A stretch of DNA of 64,000 nucleotides from Leucobacter chromiireducens subsp. chromiireducens (GTDB lineage: Bacteria; Actinomycetota; Actinomycetes; Actinomycetales; Microbacteriaceae): contig NZ_QYAD01000001.1 in NCBI RefSeq assembly GCF_016758255.1, positions 434,001-498,000 of the forward strand, written 5' to 3'. A program made the translations under genes and the position numbers. Positions 15,658 to 28,577 of the stretch are shown piece after piece. The stretch's first letter is position 1; every line of letters starts with the position of its first letter. The notes under the pieces are model-generated. The model was given only the letters and a program-made list of their open reading frames with translations. It searched no databases and was not told the origin of the DNA.

Positions 15658-18600
15658 GTGGTTGCCGCACTCTATCGCCGTTATCGGCCCGAAGCCTTTG
15701 CCGAGATGATCGGACAGTCCCAGGTGACTGATCCGCTGATGACGGCGCTCCGCAGCGGGCGCATCGGCCATGCCTATTTGTTCAGCGGCCCGCGCGGGTG
15801 CGGCAAGACGACGTCTGCCCGCATTCTGGCCCGGTGCCTGAACTGCGCGGAGGGCCCAACCGACACCCCGTGCGGCACGTGCCCGAGCTGTGTGGAGCTG
15901 AGCCGCGACGGTGGGGGATCGCTCGACGTCGTCGAGATTGACGCTGCCAGCCACGGCGGCGTCGACGACGCGCGCGACCTGCGCGAGCGCGCGGTGTTCG
16001 CACCCGCACGCGACCGCTTCAAGATCTTCATCATCGACGAGGCGCACATGGTGACGCCCGGTGGCTTCAACGCGCTCCTCAAGATCGTGGAGGAGCCGCC
16101 GCCGCACGTGAAGTTCGTCTTCGCGACCACGGAGCCCGACAAGGTGATCGGCACGATTCGTTCGCGCACGCACCACTACCCGTTCCGCCTCATCGCGCCG
16201 GGCACGCTGATCGACTACGTGCAGTCGCTGTGCGACAGCGAGGGCGTGCAGGTTGAGCCTGGCGTGCTGCCGCTCGTCGTGCGCGCGGGCGGTGGGTCCG
16301 TGCGAGACACGCTGTCCATCCTCGATCAGCTGATCGCCGGTTCCGAGACCGCGCTCGTCACCGCGGAGCGCGCGGCTGGCCTTCTGGGCTTCACACACAC
16401 CGAGCTGCTCGACGACGTCGTCACCGCGTTTGGCTCGCACGATCCCGCCGCCGCGTTCCAGGCCACCGATCGCGTGGTGCAGACGGGGCAGGATCCGCGT
16501 CGCTTTGTCGAGGACCTGCTTGAGCGACTGCGCGACCTGATTGTCGTGAGCGCGACCACCGTGGACGGGGCCGCGGCGGTATTCCGTGGCGTGCCGCAGG
16601 ACCAGCTCACGCGCATGTTCGAACAGGCGCAGCGGTTTGCGCCCGGCGAGCTCTCGCGCACCGCGGACGTTGTCGCTGCGGCACTCGACTCGATGGCCGG
16701 GGCGACGGCGCCGCGCCTGCAGCTCGAGCTCATGGTGGCTCGCGTCCTCGTGCAGGCAGGAGCGGCCCCGGCGGCCGCCCCCTCCGCTGTCGGCGCGGGC
16801 TCCGCCCCGGCAGCAGGCGGCCACTCCCCGCAGGCGGCTCAGGCCGCAGGTGGTACGTCGCGACCCGCCCAGGCAGCGCCTTCGGCTCCGGCCGCGCCCG
16901 CGGCTCCGGTTGCTCCCGCGGTGAACCCGTTGTCCGCGGTCGCCGCCGCGCGAAGTGCGGCAGCGGCTCCGGCGCAGCCGTCCGCTCCTGCTCCTGTACC
17001 CGCTTCGCAAGCGCCCGCGCCGGCTGCGGAACCGACCGCGCCGAACGCCGCGCAGACGGCCGCCTCGATCCGCGAGTTCCTCCGCGAAGATACCGCGGGC
17101 GCCTCGCAGGCACCGCACGTAGCGCCCACTCCTGAGCCCTCGGTTGCCCCTGCGCCGGTCGCCGCGCCCGAGCCGTCGGCTGCCCCTGCCCCGGCTGCCG
17201 CCCCGGCACCCGCTGCTGCTCCCGAACCCGCTGCTGCGTCCCAGAGCCCGGCTCCTGCTCCCGCGGTGCAGCCGCCCGCCGCGGCTCCCGCGCGCAGCGA
17301 GAGCGGCGAAGCGCCGCACCCCAACGCGGGAGCGGCATCGTTCGGCCGACCCATCTCTGACGTGCTGAGCGCCGCACAGATTGAGAGCATCGGCAGCGAG
17401 CCCACGAAGCCAGCACCACAGGCTGCGCAGGCGCCCGCGCCCGCGCAGCAGGCGAGCGCAGCAGCACCGGGGCAGGCGCCCGATGCGCCCGCACCCAGCA
17501 CTCATGCTGTGGGCGATACTTCGTCGGGCGACAATGCGTCGGGTGGCGGTGCGGCTGACGCAGCTGCAGACGAGACCGCTGACGCCCCGGGCTTCGAGGA
17601 CCTCCTTGAGCTCTGGCCTGATCTGCTCGAAGAGATCCTTGAAGCCGACCGCGATGCGTGGAACGCGGTGTCGCCCGTCGTTCCCGTCGCGCTCGACGGC
17701 GATGTGCTGACCGTGGGACTCACGTCCGAGTCCGACCTCGCGGCGTTCAAGACGTCAGGCGCCGGCCCGCTCCGCGAGACGATCCTGTCCGCCGTGGGCA
17801 TCAGCGTGAAGTACAAGCCGACGCGCGTAGCTCCAGGGAGCGGCCCGGCCGCACCCAACGTGGCGCGCGAGCCTCAGACCGAGGGCGACGCAGAGGAGCC
17901 TCATCGAGCGGGATCACCCGCCGAACACGCACCGAACGCCGCGCCAAACACCACACCGGATGCGCACGACCCCGTTGCCCGGGCAGCCGCGCGGCTGAAC
18001 GGTCTCGGGCCCGCGCTCGCGGCTCCCGCCTGGGCCGACCCGGTTCCGGAGGCGCCTGCGTCTGCGCCCGCGCCCACACCGCAGGATGCTGCGCCGGTCG
18101 TGCGCCCAGAACCGACTACGGAGAAGACCCCGGCACCGGCTCCGGCCGAGACTCCGGCCGAACCTGCAACGACCAAGTCTGCGCCGGAGGCCCCTGCCGC
18201 CGAGCACCCTGCACCTGCACCTGCACCTGCACCTGCAGCCCCGCCCGCGCCCTCAGCGCCAGTACCCGTTGCCGGGCCCGCCGGCGCCGAGCCGCAGCAG
18301 GGGACCGCGATCCCGAGCGACCCGTATGCCGGCAGCGACCCCTACGGGGACGCCGATGCCGCACCCAGCGATGAGTACGAGGACGCGTACGGTGACCCGT
18401 ACGGGCGGTCAGCCACCTCTGCGGCACCAGCAGCTGCTCCAGCCCCGGCCAGCACCCCCGCGCCGCAGGCCAGCACGCCCGCGGCTCCTGCGGCTGCTCC
18501 GGCACAGAGCCCCCAGCAGCCGAGTGCCGCCGCTGTGCCGAAGCCGGCGACTACTGAGGACGCTGTTGACACGAAGCGCTCCGCCCCCGCGTTCACCCGC

Positions 18601-18672
18601 TACGGCGAGGCCGTGGTGCGTGAGGTGCTCGGTGCGCGATTCGTTGAAGAACGCCCGCTCCCCGGCCACTAA
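15658..18672 (+). CDS. dnaX: DNA polymerase III gamma/tau subunit with a very long Ala/Pro-rich region
   Basis: Clamp-loader ATPase of the replisome, 1004 residues. Domains: start VVAALYRRYRPEAFAEMIGQ, Walker A GPRGCGKTT (44-52), a zinc site with Cys63/72/75/78, Walker B IIDEAHMV, sensor KFVFATTEPDKV, then domain III to about 375. The remainder is mostly Ala/Pro/Ser low-complexity sequence of over 500 residues, broken by one folded block (ELWPDLLEEILEADRDAWNAVSPV... to about 722) that resembles the tau C-terminal domain. GTG 15658 sits behind a -10 box; an earlier GTG would add ten residues. No A-AAA-AAG slippery site is seen. A recR gene follows, without the ybaB gene often found between them. 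Confidence 0.94.
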   Translation: MVAALYRRYRPEAFAEMIGQSQVTDPLMTALRSGRIGHAYLFSGPRGCGKTTSARILARCLNCAEGPTDTPCGTCPSCVELSRDGGGSLDVVEIDAASHGGVDDARDLRERAVFAPARDRFKIFIIDEAHMVTPGGFNALLKIVEEPPPHVKFVFATTEPDKVIGTIRSRTHHYPFRLIAPGTLIDYVQSLCDSEGVQVEPGVLPLVVRAGGGSVRDTLSILDQLIAGSETALVTAERAAGLLGFTHTELLDDVVTAFGSHDPAAAFQATDRVVQTGQDPRRFVEDLLERLRDLIVVSATTVDGAAAVFRGVPQDQLTRMFEQAQRFAPGELSRTADVVAAALDSMAGATAPRLQLELMVARVLVQAGAAPAAAPSAVGAGSAPAAGGHSPQAAQAAGGTSRPAQAAPSAPAAPAAPVAPAVNPLSAVAAARSAAAAPAQPSAPAPVPASQAPAPAAEPTAPNAAQTAASIREFLREDTAGASQAPHVAPTPEPSVAPAPVAAPEPSAAPAPAAAPAPAAAPEPAAASQSPAPAPAVQPPAAAPARSESGEAPHPNAGAASFGRPISDVLSAAQIESIGSEPTKPAPQAAQAPAPAQQASAAAPGQAPDAPAPSTHAVGDTSSGDNASGGGAADAAADETADAPGFEDLLELWPDLLEEILEADRDAWNAVSPVVPVALDGDVLTVGLTSESDLAAFKTSGAGPLRETILSAVGISVKYKPTRVAPGSGPAAPNVAREPQTEGDAEEPHRAGSPAEHAPNAAPNTTPDAHDPVARAAARLNGLGPALAAPAWADPVPEAPASAPAPTPQDAAPVVRPEPTTEKTPAPAPAETPAEPATTKSAPEAPAAEHPAPAPAPAPAAPPAPSAPVPVAGPAGAEPQQGTAIPSDPYAGSDPYGDADAAPSDEYEDAYGDPYGRSATSAAPAAAPAPASTPAPQASTPAAPAAAPAQSPQQPSAAAVPKPATTEDAVDTKRSAPAFTRYGEAVVREVLGARFVEERPLPGH
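18211..18234 (+). repeat. Hexamer repeat within dnaX
   Basis: Four perfect copies of GCACCT encode (Ala-Pro)4 in the low-complexity tail. Such a tract can change length by slippage without breaking the frame. Confidence 0.85.
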
Positions 18673-18677
18673 CGCCC

Positions 18678-18683
18678 TACACT
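18678..18683 (+). promoter_or_regulatory. Possible -10 box for recR
   Basis: TACACT followed by GAAG, the same form as at ffs and pta. The predicted RNA would start near 18690, leaving a leader of about 60 bases before recR. Confidence 0.45.
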
Positions 18684-18748
18684 GAAGCGCGTTGCACGAT
18701 GTGCACGCACAGCGACACCCCGCGCCGCACACCGAGGAGGTACCCACC

Positions 18749-19345
18749 GTGTACGACGGAATCGTCCAAGACCTGATCGACGAGTTCGGCCGCCTCCCCG
18801 GCATCGGCCCGAAGTCGGCGCAGCGCATCGCGTTCCACATCCTGCAGACCCAACACTTCGACGTTTCCCGCCTCGCGGAGCTGCTCACCGAGGTGCGCGA
18901 GAAGGTCCGCTTCTGCGCGGTCTGCGGCAACATCACGGAGCAAGAGGAATGCTCGATCTGCCGCGATCCCCGCCGCGACCACACGCTTATTTGCGTGGTC
19001 GAAGAGCCGAAGGACGTCGTGGCGATCGAGCGTACCCGCCAGTTCCGCGGCGTCTACCACGTGCTGGGCGGCGCCATCAGCCCCATTGACGGCATCGGGC
19101 CCGACGACCTCGCGATCCCCGCGCTCATGCGCCGACTCGGGGCCGCAGAAATCCGCGAAGTCATTATCGCCACCGACCCGAACCTGGAAGGCGAGGCAAC
19201 CGCGGCCTACCTCTCGCGCCTCCTGACGAGTATCGAAGTGCCAGTGTCGCGCCTTGCCTCCGGCCTTCCCGTCGGCGGTGACCTCGAGTTCGCTGACGAG
19301 GTGACGCTCGGCCGCGCGTTCGAGGGGCGTCGACGGGTCGAATAG
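18749..19345 (+). CDS. recR: Recombination mediator protein RecR
   Basis: Works with RecO/RecF to load RecA at gaps. 198 residues, the family's usual length. Visible: helix-hairpin-helix [24 protein letters not shown], the four-cysteine zinc finger [18 protein letters not shown], and a Toprim domain ([34 protein letters not shown]). GTG 18749 has a GAGGAGG site eight bases upstream; earlier in-frame codons lack one. Confidence 0.97.
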   Translation: MYDGIVQDLIDEFGRLPGIGPKSAQRIAFHILQTQHFDVSRLAELLTEVREKVRFCAVCGNITEQEECSICRDPRRDHTLICVVEEPKDVVAIERTRQFRGVYHVLGGAISPIDGIGPDDLAIPALMRRLGAAEIREVIIATDPNLEGEATAAYLSRLLTSIEVPVSRLASGLPVGGDLEFADEVTLGRAFEGRRRVE

Positions 19346-19369
19346 CCCACTCCAACGCAGCTCCAACTC

Positions 19370-19415
19370 CTTTCGCACCGCTTCTTCGGAGAATTCCGGA
19401 AATGCGGTGCGAAAG
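19370..19415 (+). terminator. Inverted repeat after recR
   Basis: CTTTCGCACCGC (19370-19381) pairs perfectly with GCGGTGCGAAAG (19404-19415) around a 22-base loop. It likely ends the dnaX-recR transcript. A further 10-bp palindrome, CTCCGCGGAG, lies at 19446-19455. Confidence 0.6.
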
Positions 19416-19464
19416 CGCACATTACCTCCGATGAAGCCGAGAACTCCGCGGAGAATGGCGGGCT

Positions 19465-19497
19465 GACCGGTCAGACATACGCTTCGCGATAGACTGG
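19465..19497 (+). promoter_or_regulatory. Promoter with a palindrome, upstream of lysC
   Basis: TAGACT at 19492-19497 is a good -10 box. The perfect palindrome TGACCGGTCA at 19466-19475 lies where the -35 element should be, so a regulator bound there would block or recruit RNA polymerase. The lysC start at 19530 has its own AGGAGG site. Confidence 0.5.
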
Positions 19498-19529
19498 CCT
19501 CTCGCGTTCGCATTTGAGGAGGAACCCGC

Positions 19530-21901
<2,372 letters not shown>

Positions 21902-21920
21902 CGGTACAGAAGCGGCACAG

Positions 21921-21965
21921 ACGCGAGAAGGGGTGGGACTCAGTGAGTCCCACCCCTTCTCGCGT
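21921..21965. terminator. Perfect bidirectional hairpin between asd and a convergent gene
   Basis: Arms 21921-21941 and 21945-21965 match over 21 bp with a 3-base loop. It lies between two convergent genes and can end both transcripts. Confidence 0.9.
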
Positions 21966-21982
21966 ACCGCGCTGTCGCGAGC

Positions 21983-22903
21983 CTACACTGCGGCCTCAAG
22001 GGTGAGGAGCGATGCCTCCGGGCGGCAGGCGAAGCGCACGGGGGCGTAGATCGAGTTGCCCAGGCCCGCGCTGACGTTGAGGAAGGCAGCGCGGTGCGCA
22101 TCGTGCCACACGCTCAGGCCGCGAGCCTGCGTGGTCGGCAGATCGCAGTTGGACGTCATCGCCCCAACGCCCGGCACACGCACTTGCCCGCCGTGGGTGT
22201 GCCCGGCCAGGATAAGTGCGGTTTCGTCGCGCAGAAGCTCGCCCAGGGCCTCCTGGTAGGGTGCGTGCACCACACCGAGACGCACAGGCTGCGCCTGCGC
22301 CGCGGGAAGCGCCTCGAGCTCCGCGCGCATCGCCGCGACATCGTCGTAGCGAATGTGCGGATCGTTGAGGCCCAGCAGATCGAGCGTGGTGCCCTGCACC
22401 TCGAGCCGCGCCGCGGTGTTGTTGAGATTGATTGCACCCAGGCCCTCGAGCCCGGCGGTGAGCGCCACGTTGTCGATATCGGGCACCCGGGTGCTCAAAC
22501 GGCTCGGCTCGAGCAGGTACTTCACCGGGTTCTTGAAGCGCGGCCCGTAGTAGTCGTTCGAGCCGTGCACAAAGACGGTGGGCGCCTGCTCAGCAAGCGG
22601 GCGCAGCGCGTGGATCAGCGCGTGCCGCGCCTCCAGATGCCCCATGAGATCACCGGTCAGCACGACGAGGTCGGGGCGCAGCTCGGCGAGCGAGCGCACC
22701 CAGTCGATCTTGCGGCTCTGCCACGGCGCGAGGTGCAGATCGGAGAGCTGCAGGATCCGGATCGGGGCCGCGCCCTCCGGCAGGATCGGCAGCGTGTGCC
22801 GCCGCACGGTGAAGAGCTGACGCTCGATCACGGTCGCCCACAGGGTCACCCCTGCTGCGGCCGCTCCGAGAGCGACCGCAGCAGGACGGACGGTGCGTGC
22901 CAT
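21983..22903 (-). CDS. Membrane-anchored metallophosphoesterase
   Basis: 306 residues with an N-terminal membrane segment (AAVALGAAAAGVTLWATVI) and a calcineurin-like phosphoesterase domain. Metal ligands are visible in LQLSDLHLAPW, VVLTGDLMGH, FVHGSNDYYG and LILAGHTHGGQ. Such YkuE-like enzymes often act on UDP-sugars or lipid phosphates at the envelope, but the substrate is unknown. ATG 22903 is 5 bases after the stop of the penicillin-binding protein gene, so they form an operon, and an envelope role is likely. Confidence 0.88.
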   Translation of the reverse strand: MARTVRPAAVALGAAAAGVTLWATVIERQLFTVRRHTLPILPEGAAPIRILQLSDLHLAPWQSRKIDWVRSLAELRPDLVVLTGDLMGHLEARHALIHALRPLAEQAPTVFVHGSNDYYGPRFKNPVKYLLEPSRLSTRVPDIDNVALTAGLEGLGAINLNNTAARLEVQGTTLDLLGLNDPHIRYDDVAAMRAELEALPAAQAQPVRLGVVHAPYQEALGELLRDETALILAGHTHGGQVRVPGVGAMTSNCDLPTTQARGLSVWHDAHRAAFLNVSAGLGNSIYAPVRFACRPEASLLTLEAAV

Positions 22904-22908
22904 CCGGG

Positions 22909-25533
22909 CTAGTTCTTTGCCTTGCAGGACAGGGTCAGCGTGACCTTGCCGCTCGTCTTGGCATCCGAGCCACCGTCCGGGCTCACCGAGACGACCTTGT
23001 CCTTCTTCGGGTCGGGCTTGCCGCCGTCCTCACAGGTGAAGTCGACGTTGCCGAAGCCGGCGCTCGAGAGCGCAGACTTCGCGTCGTCGCCGCTCTTGCC
23101 GCCGAGGTCGCCCGGCACCTTCGCTGCCTCACCGTTGCTGCGATAGACGGTCACGCCGGAGCCGAGGCCCACCTGCTCGCCTGCCGCGGGGCTTGAGGAT
23201 GCCGCGAGGCCCTTGCCCACCGAGGAATCGACCTCGCCGCCGTCGACCACGTTGAAGCCGAGCTGGGTCAGCATGCCGACGGCCTCGTCGAAGGACTTGC
23301 CCTTCACATCGGGCACCTGCACCATCGTCTGCTGGATCGCAGTGGCCGAGGGCTCGGGGAAGGGATCGCCGCCGTAGCGGGCGTCCGCCGCGTTCATGAT
23401 CTGCGGGAAGATGTACTGGTCCGCGAGCATCAGGTCGCCAAACGGCTGCGTGGACACGCGCGTCCAAGTGCCGTCGGCGAGCTGAATCGGACCGGCGTTA
23501 CCTACCCAGGTCGCTGTGGTGACCTTGCTGCTACCGCCCACCGTCCAGTTGTCGACGATGTCGTCAGTCGTACCGGTCTTCGCGAGGTGCGGAACCCCGT
23601 ACTCAGAACGGGCGTGCTTCGCGAGCCCGTTCTCCACCGTGTACTGCAGCGCGTACGCGACACCGGCGGCGACCTCCGGGGACAGCGCCTCGGTGCACTT
23701 GCTCTTCGTGAACGGCACCTGCTCGCCGTCGGGCCCGACGATCGAGTCGATCGGTACGGGCGTGCAGACGGTGCCGTTGCCGGCGAACGCGCCGTAGGCC
23801 GCGGCCATCGTGATGGGCGCCATCTCGTCGATACCGCCGTAGACATTTGACGGCACCATGCTGAGCTCGGTGGTGCCGTAGGTCGGCAGATCCTTGTTGG
23901 TCTGCGGCGCTGCGCGGTGCATGCCGAGCTTCTTCGCGGTCTCGAAGGTGCCGCAGAGGTCCATCTTCTGCTGCATCGACACGAGGCCGCCGTTCACCGA
24001 CTGCGCAATCGCGGTGAGCACGGGCTGGTTGCCGCGCGTGAAGTTGTTGTCGTTCTGGAAGGTGAACGAGCCGAAGCCATACACGCCGTCGGGCATGCAC
24101 GAGGCCTGGATCGACGACTCGTCCACTGTGCGCGCGTTCACGTTCACGATGTCGCGCACCGAGTGCCCGGTCTGGATCCACTGCGCGAGCGTCACGGGCT
24201 TGAAGGTCGAGCCGACCTGGAACCCGCTCGAGCCACCGTACTCATAGTCGGTGTTGTAGTTGATCGCCGTGTAGTCCTTGTTGTTATCCAGCACGTTCGG
24301 GTCGTTGCTGAACGGACGGTTCTGCACCATCGAGAGCACGCGGCCCGTGTTCACCTCAACGCTGCTCGACGCCGAACCGACGTTGATGCCCTCCATCTGC
24401 GCGGGCACGGTCGCGTGCGTTGCGTCGACGCCGGCGCGCTGCATGTCGAGATCGATCGTCGTGTAGATCTGGTACCCGCCGCGGCTGAAGTTGAACTCGC
24501 GCTCTTCGGGCGAATCACCAAAGTTCGGATCCTGCTTGATGTACCGCTGCACGTAGTCGCAGAAGTGACCGAGGCCGTAGTTCTGCTCAGCGACGACACA
24601 GCCGGCAACGCGCGGCGTGATCTTCGGCTCGACCTCTGTGGCCACAGCCTCGTCGTACTGTTCCTGCGTGATCTTGCCGTGCTTCAGCATGCTGCCGAGA
24701 ATCTTGTCGCGCCGCTCCTTGTTTGCGGGGATGTTCTCAGGCACGTCGATCTGCAGGTGGCCGGGGTTGTTCACGATCGCGACGAGGCTTGCAGCCTGTG
24801 CGAGGGTGACATCCTTTGCCGAGGTGCCGTAGTAGTAGTGCGCTGCCGACTCGATGCCGTAGATGGTGCGACCGAACAGCGCAATGTTGAGGTACCCAAG
24901 CAGAATCTCGTCCTTCGGGAACTTCTTCTCGATGCTGATTGCAAGCTTCATCTCCTTGAGCTTGCGATCCATGTCCTGCTTCATCGCCTCTTCGTAGGCG
25001 GCATCCTGCTCTTCTTCATCAGGGATCGCGAGCGCGTCCTGAATGAGCACGTTGCGGACATACTGCATCGTGATGGTCGATGCGCCCGAGAGGTTCTGGC
25101 CCGCTGCGTTCTGCAGCACGGCGCGGCCCGTGGCGAGCACGTCGACGCCGCCGTGCGTGTAGAAACGCGGATCCTCCTCGGCGACCGCGGCATCCTTCAC
25201 GAACTGTGAGACCTGATCCCACGCGACCGTCTCGCGATCCTGATCGTAGAACTCAGCGAGCTTGTGGTCATTGCCGGCCGCATCCTTTGCCAGGATCGTG
25301 GACGGCTCCGCGAGGCGGCCCGGATCCAAGTGTGCGGGGAGACGATCGAAAATCTCGATCGCGGAGTTCGCCGCGGTGCCACTCAAGGCGACGACGGGCG
25401 TAACTGCTGCGGTGACGAGCACTCCCGCGATCGCGCTCATCGCGACTGCGCCGAGAATGCCTCCGAGGGCTCCGCCCGCACTGCGCGGCTTCATTGAGCG
25501 CACGCGCGAGGACTGGGGTGTCTGTCGGGTCAT
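22909..25533 (-). CDS. Bifunctional penicillin-binding protein (class A) with PASTA domains
   Basis: Peptidoglycan glycosyltransferase/transpeptidase, 874 residues. After a cytoplasmic head and membrane anchor (GGILGAVAMSAIAGVLVTAAV) comes the GT51 domain with AVAEEDPRFYTHGGVD and GASTITMQYVRNVL, then the transpeptidase with SxxK in GSTFKPVTLA, SVNGG and KTGTTDD. Two PASTA repeats end the protein (VQVPDVKGKSFDEAVGMLTQLGF; AKVPGDLGGKSGDDAKSALSSAGF). ATG 25533 is preceded by TACGCT (25547-25542) eight bases upstream, so a leaderless message is possible. PonA1/PonA2-like. Confidence 0.94.
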   Translation of the reverse strand: MTRQTPQSSRVRSMKPRSAGGALGGILGAVAMSAIAGVLVTAAVTPVVALSGTAANSAIEIFDRLPAHLDPGRLAEPSTILAKDAAGNDHKLAEFYDQDRETVAWDQVSQFVKDAAVAEEDPRFYTHGGVDVLATGRAVLQNAAGQNLSGASTITMQYVRNVLIQDALAIPDEEEQDAAYEEAMKQDMDRKLKEMKLAISIEKKFPKDEILLGYLNIALFGRTIYGIESAAHYYYGTSAKDVTLAQAASLVAIVNNPGHLQIDVPENIPANKERRDKILGSMLKHGKITQEQYDEAVATEVEPKITPRVAGCVVAEQNYGLGHFCDYVQRYIKQDPNFGDSPEEREFNFSRGGYQIYTTIDLDMQRAGVDATHATVPAQMEGINVGSASSSVEVNTGRVLSMVQNRPFSNDPNVLDNNKDYTAINYNTDYEYGGSSGFQVGSTFKPVTLAQWIQTGHSVRDIVNVNARTVDESSIQASCMPDGVYGFGSFTFQNDNNFTRGNQPVLTAIAQSVNGGLVSMQQKMDLCGTFETAKKLGMHRAAPQTNKDLPTYGTTELSMVPSNVYGGIDEMAPITMAAAYGAFAGNGTVCTPVPIDSIVGPDGEQVPFTKSKCTEALSPEVAAGVAYALQYTVENGLAKHARSEYGVPHLAKTGTTDDIVDNWTVGGSSKVTTATWVGNAGPIQLADGTWTRVSTQPFGDLMLADQYIFPQIMNAADARYGGDPFPEPSATAIQQTMVQVPDVKGKSFDEAVGMLTQLGFNVVDGGEVDSSVGKGLAASSSPAAGEQVGLGSGVTVYRSNGEAAKVPGDLGGKSGDDAKSALSSAGFGNVDFTCEDGGKPDPKKDKVVSVSPDGGSDAKTSGKVTLTLSCKAKN

Positions 25534-25648
25534 AAGATGTAAGCGTATGCGACGTAGCTGAAAATCCGCGAACGCCGTGGTGATCTTGAGCTGCGCGCGC
25601 ACGACCGATCCGGACCCGATCCGGCCGCTTTCTGAGGGAGATCCGAAC

Positions 25649-25819
25649 GTGAGTGAAGTGACCGAAACGACGCAGTGGGAGTACTTCGTGACGCCCCTGC
25701 TCCTGCACAACGAGGCCCAGATCCTCAACAACTGGGGTGGGCAGGGCTGGGAACTCGTCCAGATCATTGAGGGACCGGCCGGCGGGAACGTCGCGTATCT
25801 GAAGAGGAAGAAGGCCTAA
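25649..25819 (+). CDS. Small DUF4177-like protein
   Basis: 56 residues, MSEVTETTQWEYFVTPLLLH...LNNWGGQGWELVQII, ending in a basic KRKKA. The WEY...LN.WG..GWELV pattern is that of DUF4177, small proteins of unknown function. GTG 25649 has a GAGGGAG site. It lies 3 bases before the RidA gene and is divergent from the penicillin-binding protein gene. Confidence 0.8.
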   Translation: MSEVTETTQWEYFVTPLLLHNEAQILNNWGGQGWELVQIIEGPAGGNVAYLKRKKA

Positions 25820-25822
25820 TCC

Positions 25823-26299
25823 ATGTCGTCAGTAATTGAAGACCGCCTGAGCGAGCTCGGCTTCGAGATCCCCGAGGTGGCCGCCGCGGTCGCCGCGTAC
25901 GTGCCCGCGCTGCGCGACGGCAACTACGTGTACACCGCCGGTCAGCTGCCCTTCGTTGATGGCAAGCTGCCCGAGACCGGCAAGGTCGGAGTGGGCGAGG
26001 GCCTCGTATCGCCCGAGCGTGCGGAGGAGCTCGCGCAGCTCTGCGCGCTGAACGCACTCGCAGCGGTGCGCGGTGTCGTGGGCTCGCTTGATCGCATCTC
26101 GCAGGTCGTCAAGGTGACGGCATTCGTCGCGTCGGATCCCGCGTTTACGGGCCAGCCGAGCGTCGCCAACGGCGCCTCCGTGTTCCTAGGCCGCGTCTTC
26201 GGTGACCTGGGCATCCACGTTCGCTCAGCCGTCGGCGTTGCCGTACTGCCGCTCGACGCCCCCGTTGAGATCGAGTTCGTCTTCAAGATCGAGGACTAG
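25823..26299 (+). CDS. RidA/YjgF-family enamine/imine deaminase-like protein
   Basis: 158 residues. RidA proteins hydrolyse reactive 2-aminoacrylate made by PLP enzymes. Seen: YVPALRDGNYVYTAGQLPFVDGKL, CALNALAAVRGVVGSLDRISQVVKVTAFV, FGDLGIHVRSAVGVAVLPLDAPVEIEFVF. The conserved catalytic Arg of RidA appears as HVRSAVGVA. Longer than E. coli RidA (128), as in the YjgH/YoaB-like branches. Coupled to the DUF4177 gene. Confidence 0.9.
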   Translation: MSSVIEDRLSELGFEIPEVAAAVAAYVPALRDGNYVYTAGQLPFVDGKLPETGKVGVGEGLVSPERAEELAQLCALNALAAVRGVVGSLDRISQVVKVTAFVASDPAFTGQPSVANGASVFLGRVFGDLGIHVRSAVGVAVLPLDAPVEIEFVFKIED

Positions 26300-26325
26300 C
26301 CTGCTCGCACTCTCCCGCGCACGGA

Positions 26326-26379
26326 GAAAACAGAAATCTCGGAGCCAATCCTAGGAATGGCTCCGAGATTTCTGTTTTC
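26326..26379. terminator. Perfect bidirectional hairpin between ridA-like gene and acs
   Basis: Arms 26326-26347 and 26358-26379 match over 22 bp with a 10-base loop. Each arm ends in an A/T-rich tract, which gives a T-run on either strand, so it should end both convergent transcripts. Confidence 0.92.
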
Positions 26380-26392
26380 CCACGCTTGAGTA

Positions 26393-28384
<1,992 letters not shown>

Positions 28385-28519
28385 GGACGCCCTTATCCGT
28401 GTCGAAAGTGAAGCCGTCCCGTGCGGTGCACGCACGCAGGGGACGCTGAATGCTCCCTCAGGTTATACCCCGGATCGAGACCCGCCCACATCCGGAAGGA
28501 GGGAGCCGGATCAGCGGAT

Positions 28520-28528
28520 TTGTCCACA
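28520..28528 (+). other. DnaA-box-like sequence
   Basis: TTGTCCACA matches the DnaA box preferred in high-GC actinobacteria. It lies in the acs/tadA spacer. A second, looser copy (TCGTCCACA) is at 30719-30727. Only isolated boxes are seen, not an origin. Confidence 0.35.
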
Positions 28529-28577
28529 TTTGGATCGCGTTCCGGGCACTCGTGCCGGCTGAGGCTTGACTTCTGAG

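Noticed and set aside
15577..17505. A long open frame on the - strand extends the second Lrp gene upstream across dnaX
   Set aside because: Its product is low-complexity Arg/Gly sequence that mirrors the Ala/Pro-rich dnaX coding; the real start is GTG 15576 behind a -10 box.
15658..18672. Programmed frameshift making gamma from dnaX
   Set aside because: No run of A or A-AAA-AAG slippery sequence was found in the coding region.
19346..19529. Lysine riboswitch before lysC
   Set aside because: Too short for the lysine riboswitch core; only a terminator-like repeat, palindromes and a promoter are seen.
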